Origin: VRUE01 sp035556755
GTDB taxonomy: Bacteria > Actinomycetota > Thermoleophilia > Solirubrobacterales > 70-9
NCBI GenBank assembly: GCA_035556755.1
Contig: DATMEP010000082.1
Coordinates: 1-37,143 of the forward strand
Direction of reading: 5' to 3'
DNA: 37,143 nt
Both the position numbers and the translations under genes were made by a program. The notes below the pieces were generated by a model, which was not told the DNA's origin, did no database searches, and saw only the letters and a list, made by a program, of their open reading frames with translations. Numbering within the stretch: position 1 is the first letter of the stretch; every line of letters starts with the position of its first letter. This document shows, in pieces, positions 33,086 through 37,143 of the stretch.

Positions 33086-33846
33086 CCGGGCTGGCGCTCG
33101 TCGCGCACCAGCTCCGTTACGACCAGAAGGTCTTCTGGCGCAACCCGGCCGCGGTCTTCTTCACCGTCGCCTTCCCGGTCGTCCTGCTGCTGATCTTCGC
33201 GACGGTGTTCGGCGGCCAGACCCTGGAGCTGGCAGGCGGGATCGAGACCACGACCTACTACGTGCCGGCGATCATCACCCTCTCGGTGATCTCGGCGACG
33301 ATGCAGACGCTGGCGATGTCGCTGGTGATCGCCCGCGAGGACGGGCGCCTCAAGCGCGGCCGCGGGACCCCGATGCCGGCCTGGGTCTTCATCGCCGGCC
33401 GGGTCGGCAACTCAGTCGTCGTCGCGGCGCTGATGCTCGCCTTGGTGGCGACGATCGGCAAGCTCCTCTACGGCGTCCCAATCCCCTGGGCCCAGGCGCC
33501 GGAGCTGCTCCTCGTCCTGGTGATCGGTGCCGCCTCGTTCTCCTGCCTCGGCATCGCCCTGACCGCGGCGATCCCGTCCCAGGACGCCGCTGCGCCGATC
33601 GTCAACGCGCTGCTGCTGCCGCTCTACTTCCTCTCCGGCGTCTTCATCCCCGAAGACGAGCTGCCGGCCGGCGTCATCGACTTCGCCAACCACTTCCCGA
33701 TCCGCGACTTCTTCCAGGCCTTCTTCGACGTCTACGTGACCGGCGCCGGGCCCGCCTGGGGCGACCTCGCCGTGGTCGCCGCCTGGGGCCTCGCCGGCCT
33801 CCTGCTGGCGATCCGCTTCTTCCGCTGGTCCCCGCGCTCCGGCTAG
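33082..33846 (+). CDS. ABC-2 type exporter permease
   Basis: A 254-aa membrane protein with six hydrophobic segments, the permease partner of the preceding ATPase. The N-terminal FWRNPAAVFFTVAFPVVLLL and the central segment LYFLSGVFIPEDELPAGVID are typical of the ABC-2 family (DrrB-like). GTG 33082 overlaps the ATPase stop. Substrate unknown. Confidence 0.92.
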   Translation: MTGLALVAHQLRYDQKVFWRNPAAVFFTVAFPVVLLLIFATVFGGQTLELAGGIETTTYYVPAIITLSVISATMQTLAMSLVIAREDGRLKRGRGTPMPAWVFIAGRVGNSVVVAALMLALVATIGKLLYGVPIPWAQAPELLLVLVIGAASFSCLGIALTAAIPSQDAAAPIVNALLLPLYFLSGVFIPEDELPAGVIDFANHFPIRDFFQAFFDVYVTGAGPAWGDLAVVAAWGLAGLLLAIRFFRWSPRSG

Positions 33847-33897
33847 AGAGGAGCCGGCCGACCTCGCTCCGAGCCCCCCTATAGCCTCCCGGCCCCG

Positions 33898-34260
33898 ATG
33901 TTGCACCATGTCCTTCTGGAGGTCTCGGACCTCGAGCGGAGCGCTTCTTTCTACGACGCGCTGCTCGCGCCGCTTGGCTGGCGGCGCCACTTCGAGGAGG
34001 ACAAAACGATCGGTTGGGGGATCGCCAAGCCGGTCTTCTTCATCGCCGCCCACCACCCCCCGCAGCCCGGATTCGGTTTGCTCAGCTTCTCGGGGCTGGG
34101 GATCGTCGCCGTCAAGGCGGCGTGGGAGGCGGGTGCCGGTGCGGGCGGGACCAGCGTTAGCGAGCCGGGCGAGCGTCGCTCGCACGGCTCCGGCTCCTAC
34201 TCGGCGTTCCTGCGGGACCCGGATGGGTACGAAATCGAGGTGACCATCGGCAGTGACTAA
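33898..34260 (+). CDS. VOC (glyoxalase/dioxygenase-like) family protein
   Basis: A 120-aa vicinal-oxygen-chelate fold protein. It starts MLHHVLLEVSDLERSASFYD with the first metal-site His region and ends with SAFLRDPDGYEIEVTI, which holds the terminal Glu of the family. Half-size VOC proteins form dimers and carry out varied metal-dependent reactions or bind antibiotics; the substrate is unknown. It lies between the exporter and gap. Confidence 0.85.
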   Translation: MLHHVLLEVSDLERSASFYDALLAPLGWRRHFEEDKTIGWGIAKPVFFIAAHHPPQPGFGLLSFSGLGIVAVKAAWEAGAGAGGTSVSEPGERRSHGSGSYSAFLRDPDGYEIEVTIGSD

Positions 34261-34280
34261 CTTAAGAGCAGAACGACATC

Positions 34281-34286
34281 AGGAGG
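34281..34286 (+). promoter_or_regulatory. Strong ribosome binding site of gap
   Basis: AGGAGG, ten bases before the ATG of gap. It is a near-perfect Shine-Dalgarno sequence in a window where most genes have weak ones, in line with high expression of a glycolytic enzyme. Confidence 0.8.
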
Positions 34287-34296
34287 AATCGATTTC

Positions 34297-35298
34297 ATGG
34301 CAGTGAAGGTCGGGATCAATGGCTTCGGTCGCATTGGGCGCAACGTCTTCCGCGCCGCACACGCGGCAGGGGCGGACCTCGAGTTCGTCGCGGTCAACGA
34401 CCTCACCGACCCGGGCACCCTCGCCCACCTGCTCAAGTACGACTCGATCCTCGGCCGCTTCCCCGGCGAGGTCGAGGCGGGCGAGCGGTCGATCTCGGTC
34501 GACGGCAAGGAGCTCGAGGTCCTCTCGGAGCGCGATCCGGCGGCGCTGCCCTGGGCCGAACTCGGCGCTGACGTCGTGATCGAGTCGACCGGGCTTTTCA
34601 CCGGCCGCGACGACGCCGCCAAGCACCTCCAGGCCGGCGCCAAGAAGGTGATCATCTCCGCCCCCGCCAAGGACCCGGACGTGACCGTCGCGCTCGGGGT
34701 CAACTTCGAGACCTACGACCGCGAACAGCACCACATCATCTCCAACGCCTCCTGCACGACCAACTGCCTGGCGCCGCTGGCGAAGGTGCTCCACGAAGCC
34801 TTCGGGATCGAGCTGGGCCTGATGACGACGATCCACGCCTACACCGCCGATCAGCGCCTGCAGGACATGCCGCACAAGGACCTGCGCCGGGCACGGGCGG
34901 CGGCGCTCAACCTGATCCCGACCACGACCGGCGCCGCGAAGGCGGTCGGCCTGGTGCTGCCGGAGTTGAACGGGAAGCTGAACGGTTTCGCGATGCGGGC
35001 GCCGGTCGCCACCGGCTCGGTCGTCGACCTCGTCTTCACGCCCTCCAACCCGACCGAGCCCGGCGCCGTCAACGCGGCCGTCAAGGCCGCCGCGGAGGGA
35101 CCGCTGAAGGGCATCCTCGCCTACACCGAGGACCCGATCGTCTCCACCGACATCGTCGGCGACCCGCACTCCTCGATCTTCGACGCCGAACAGACGATGG
35201 CGATCGGCGACGGCAAGATGATCAAGGTGGTCACCTGGTACGACAACGAGTGGGGCTACTCGAACCGCTGCGTCGAGCTGGCGGGCAAAGTCCTCTGA
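34297..35298 (+). CDS. gap: Glyceraldehyde-3-phosphate dehydrogenase, type I
   Basis: A 333-aa NAD-dependent enzyme converting glyceraldehyde 3-phosphate to 1,3-bisphosphoglycerate. The Rossmann start is VGINGFGRIGRNVF; the active site SNASCTTNCLAPLAKVL has the catalytic Cys at residue 153; GFAMRAPVATGSVVDL and the C-terminal WYDNEWGYSNR are standard. It heads the gap-pgk-tpiA glycolytic operon; pgk starts 19 bases after its stop. Confidence 0.97.
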   Translation: MAVKVGINGFGRIGRNVFRAAHAAGADLEFVAVNDLTDPGTLAHLLKYDSILGRFPGEVEAGERSISVDGKELEVLSERDPAALPWAELGADVVIESTGLFTGRDDAAKHLQAGAKKVIISAPAKDPDVTVALGVNFETYDREQHHIISNASCTTNCLAPLAKVLHEAFGIELGLMTTIHAYTADQRLQDMPHKDLRRARAAALNLIPTTTGAAKAVGLVLPELNGKLNGFAMRAPVATGSVVDLVFTPSNPTEPGAVNAAVKAAAEGPLKGILAYTEDPIVSTDIVGDPHSSIFDAEQTMAIGDGKMIKVVTWYDNEWGYSNRCVELAGKVL

Positions 35299-35317
35299 GC
35301 CCGCCTGGGCCAGCCCG

Positions 35318-36505
35318 ATGAGCTTTGCGAAGAAGAGCGTCCGCGACGCGGACGTGGCGGGCAAGCGGGCGCTGGTCCGGGTCGACTTCAACGTGCCCCT
35401 CGACGACGGGCGCGTGGCCGACGACACGCGGATCCGCGCCGCGCTGCCGACGATCGAACTGCTGCGCGAGTGCGGTGCGGCGCTGGTCCTGGTCTCTCAC
35501 CTCGGCAGGCCGAAGGGGAAGGTCGACCCGGCCCTCTCGATGCGGCCCGTCGGCGAGCGCCTGGCCGAGCTGCTCGGGGTCGAGGTGGCGCAGGCGCCGG
35601 CGGTTCGGGGCGATGAGGTCGAGGCGATCGCCGCGGGGCTGGATCCGGGAGAGCTGTTGCTGTTGGAGAACGTCCGCTTCGAGCCCGGTGAGACCGAGAA
35701 CGACCCGGAGCTGGCCGAGTCGCTGGCGCGGCTCGCCGACCTCTACGTCAACGACGCCTTCGGCGCCGCCCACCGCGCCCACGCCAGCACCGAGGGGGTT
35801 GCCCACCGCCTGCCGGGCTACGCCGGCCTGCTGCTGGAGCGGGAGGTGAGCGAACTGACCCGGGTGGTCGAGTCCCCGCACCGGCCGCTCGTCGTCGTCC
35901 TCGGCGGCGCCAAGGTCACCGACAAGATCGGGGTGATCGATCGCTTCCTCGAAATCGCCGACCGGATCGCGATCGGCGGCGCGATGTGCTTCAGCTTCTT
36001 CCGCGCCCAGGGCATCGCGACCGGGAACTCGCTGGTCGAGGAGGAGGGGGTGAAGCTGGCCGAGGAGGCGCTGCGGCGGGCCGAGTCCGCCGATTGCGAG
36101 CTGATGCTGCCGGTCGACCTGGTGCTGGGAAGGGAGTTCGACGCCACCACCGAGCGCCGCGAGAGCGACGGGGTCGAGGTGCCGGACGGCTGGATGGGCC
36201 TCGACGTCGGCCCGCGGACCGCCGCCGCCTACGCGGACGCGATCGGGTCCGCCGGGACGGTGCTCTGGAACGGCCCGATGGGCGCCTTCGAGCTGGAGCC
36301 GTTCTCCGGTGGGACGCGCACGGTCGCCGAGGCTGTCGCGGCGGCCTCGGGGACCACCGTGGTCGGCGGCGGCGACTCGGTCGCCGCGCTGCAGCAGTTC
36401 GGGCTCGCCGACGAGGTGGACTGGCTCTCGACCGGCGGCGGCGCGTCGCTGGAGCTGCTGGAGGGAAAGAAGCTACCCGGAGTGGAGGCCTTACTGGATG
36501 CCTGA
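35318..36505 (+). CDS. pgk: Phosphoglycerate kinase
   Basis: A 395-aa glycolytic kinase that makes ATP from 1,3-bisphosphoglycerate. The substrate site appears in VRVDFNVPLDDGRVADDTRI and HLGRPKG, the hinge region in VVVLGGAKVTDKIGVIDRFL, and the nucleotide site in VVGGGDSVAALQQFGLADEV with STGGGASLELLEGK. Full length and intact. tpiA begins eight bases before its stop. Confidence 0.97.
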   Translation: MSFAKKSVRDADVAGKRALVRVDFNVPLDDGRVADDTRIRAALPTIELLRECGAALVLVSHLGRPKGKVDPALSMRPVGERLAELLGVEVAQAPAVRGDEVEAIAAGLDPGELLLLENVRFEPGETENDPELAESLARLADLYVNDAFGAAHRAHASTEGVAHRLPGYAGLLLEREVSELTRVVESPHRPLVVVLGGAKVTDKIGVIDRFLEIADRIAIGGAMCFSFFRAQGIATGNSLVEEEGVKLAEEALRRAESADCELMLPVDLVLGREFDATTERRESDGVEVPDGWMGLDVGPRTAAAYADAIGSAGTVLWNGPMGAFELEPFSGGTRTVAEAVAAASGTTVVGGGDSVAALQQFGLADEVDWLSTGGGASLELLEGKKLPGVEALLDA

Positions 36506-37143
36506 CCGAACCCCGTACATCGCTGCCAACTGGAAGATGCACAAGACCGTCGCCGAAGCGACGCAATTCGTCGACGCGCTGCTGCCGCGGATCGCCGCGA
36601 CCCAGCACGACGTCGTCGTCTGCCCGCCGTTCACGGCGCTGAGCGCTGTGGTCGAGCGCCGTTACGGCACCGCCGTCAAGGTCGCCGCGCAGAACATGCA
36701 CGAGGAGGAGCGGGGGGCTTTCACCGGCGAGGTCTCGGCTCCGATGCTGGTCGAGCTCGACGTCGAGGCGGTCGTCCTCGGCCACTCGGAGAGGCGGCAG
36801 CACTTCAGCGAGACCGACGAGGCGCTGGCCCGCAAGGTGCCGGCGGCGCTCGCCGCCGGCCTCGAGCCGATCCTCTGCATCGGCGAGAGCGAGGAGGCGC
36901 GCGACGGCGGCCAGACCGACGCGGTGCTCGAGCGCCAGCTGCACGCCGACCTCGAGGCTGTCGGCGGCGCCGAGCTGGCCCGGGTCGTGGTCGCCTACGA
37001 GCCGATCTGGGCGATCGGCACGGGCCGGACCGCCACGCCCGAGGACGCCCAGGCGGCGTGCGCGCTGATGCGCGCCACGGTCGCGTCGGCGCACGGCGAC
37101 GCCGCCGCGCAGCGGGTGCGCGTGCAGTACGGCGGGTCGGTCA
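36498..37143 (+). CDS. tpiA: Triosephosphate isomerase, 3' end outside window
   Basis: The first 215 codons of triosephosphate isomerase, which interconverts dihydroxyacetone phosphate and glyceraldehyde 3-phosphate. NWKMHKT holds the conserved Asn and Lys, LGHSERRQHF the catalytic His and AYEPIWAIGTGRTATPEDAQ the catalytic Glu; the phosphate-binding GGSV is at the very edge. ATG 36498 overlaps pgk by eight bases. About 35 residues are missing beyond the window. Confidence 0.95.
   Translation, partial: MPDRTPYIAANWKMHKTVAEATQFVDALLPRIAATQHDVVVCPPFTALSAVVERRYGTAVKVAAQNMHEEERGAFTGEVSAPMLVELDVEAVVLGHSERRQHFSETDEALARKVPAALAAGLEPILCIGESEEARDGGQTDAVLERQLHADLEAVGGAELARVVVAYEPIWAIGTGRTATPEDAQAACALMRATVASAHGDAAAQRVRVQYGGSV

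Noticed and set aside
1..37143. tRNA or rRNA genes as insertion target
   Set aside because: I found no tRNA-like cloverleaf or rRNA sequence by eye, including near the island border at 26.7-27.4 kb; a covariance-model scan would settle it.

Overview
The window is high-GC actinobacterial DNA. Codon use, the divergent conjugation genes, the replication-relaxation relaxase family and the uvrC-rapZ / gap-pgk-tpiA blocks together suggest a deep-branching actinobacterium such as class Thermoleophilia (Solirubrobacterales). That placement is inference from gene content; no rRNA is present.

Region 1 (1-9449) is the conjugation module of an integrative and conjugative element (ICE). Nine genes in one direction are chained by 4- to 8-base start/stop overlaps: a VirB4-type ATPase (5' end outside the window), a VirB6/TrbL-like channel protein, a two-domain cell-wall hydrolase, two small membrane proteins (the second only 54 aa), a VirD4-type coupling protein, a replication-relaxation family protein, an XF1762-family protein and a small basic protein. 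A large serine recombinase with a one-base frameshift follows (9488-11151).

Region 2 (about 11.2-26.7 kb) is an accessory island, by eye less GC-rich and more broken than its surroundings. It holds a frameshifted small gene, a 458-aa membrane protein, and the C-terminal remnant of a second serine recombinase. The last codons of that remnant contain a 29-bp sequence that recurs four more times in the same orientation (13946, 15646, 17172, 20699, 24748). The five copies cut the island into four units of about 1.7, 1.5, 3.5 and 4.0 kb, each carrying its own unrelated genes and ending 30-170 bp before the next copy. Cargo includes an RNase HI, a double RusA-like protein, DUF5677-like proteins, an endonuclease/exonuclease/phosphatase protein and a nucleotide-binding (NDT/TIR-like) effector candidate. 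I read this as a cassette-like or tandem-accretion array built at an attachment site inside the 3' end of a serine recombinase gene. It is the most interesting feature here. The island ends in a 340-aa unknown protein, a probably truncated lytic transglycosylase and a VapBC toxin-antitoxin pair.

Region 3 (27.4-37.1 kb) is ordinary chromosome: a MaoC-like dehydratase, a cupredoxin lipoprotein, a PaaG-like crotonase, uvrC, rapZ, an ABC-2 exporter pair, a VOC protein, then gap, pgk and tpiA (cut by the window end). The yvcK and whiA genes that usually follow rapZ in Gram-positive bacteria are absent; the exporter and VOC genes stand there instead.
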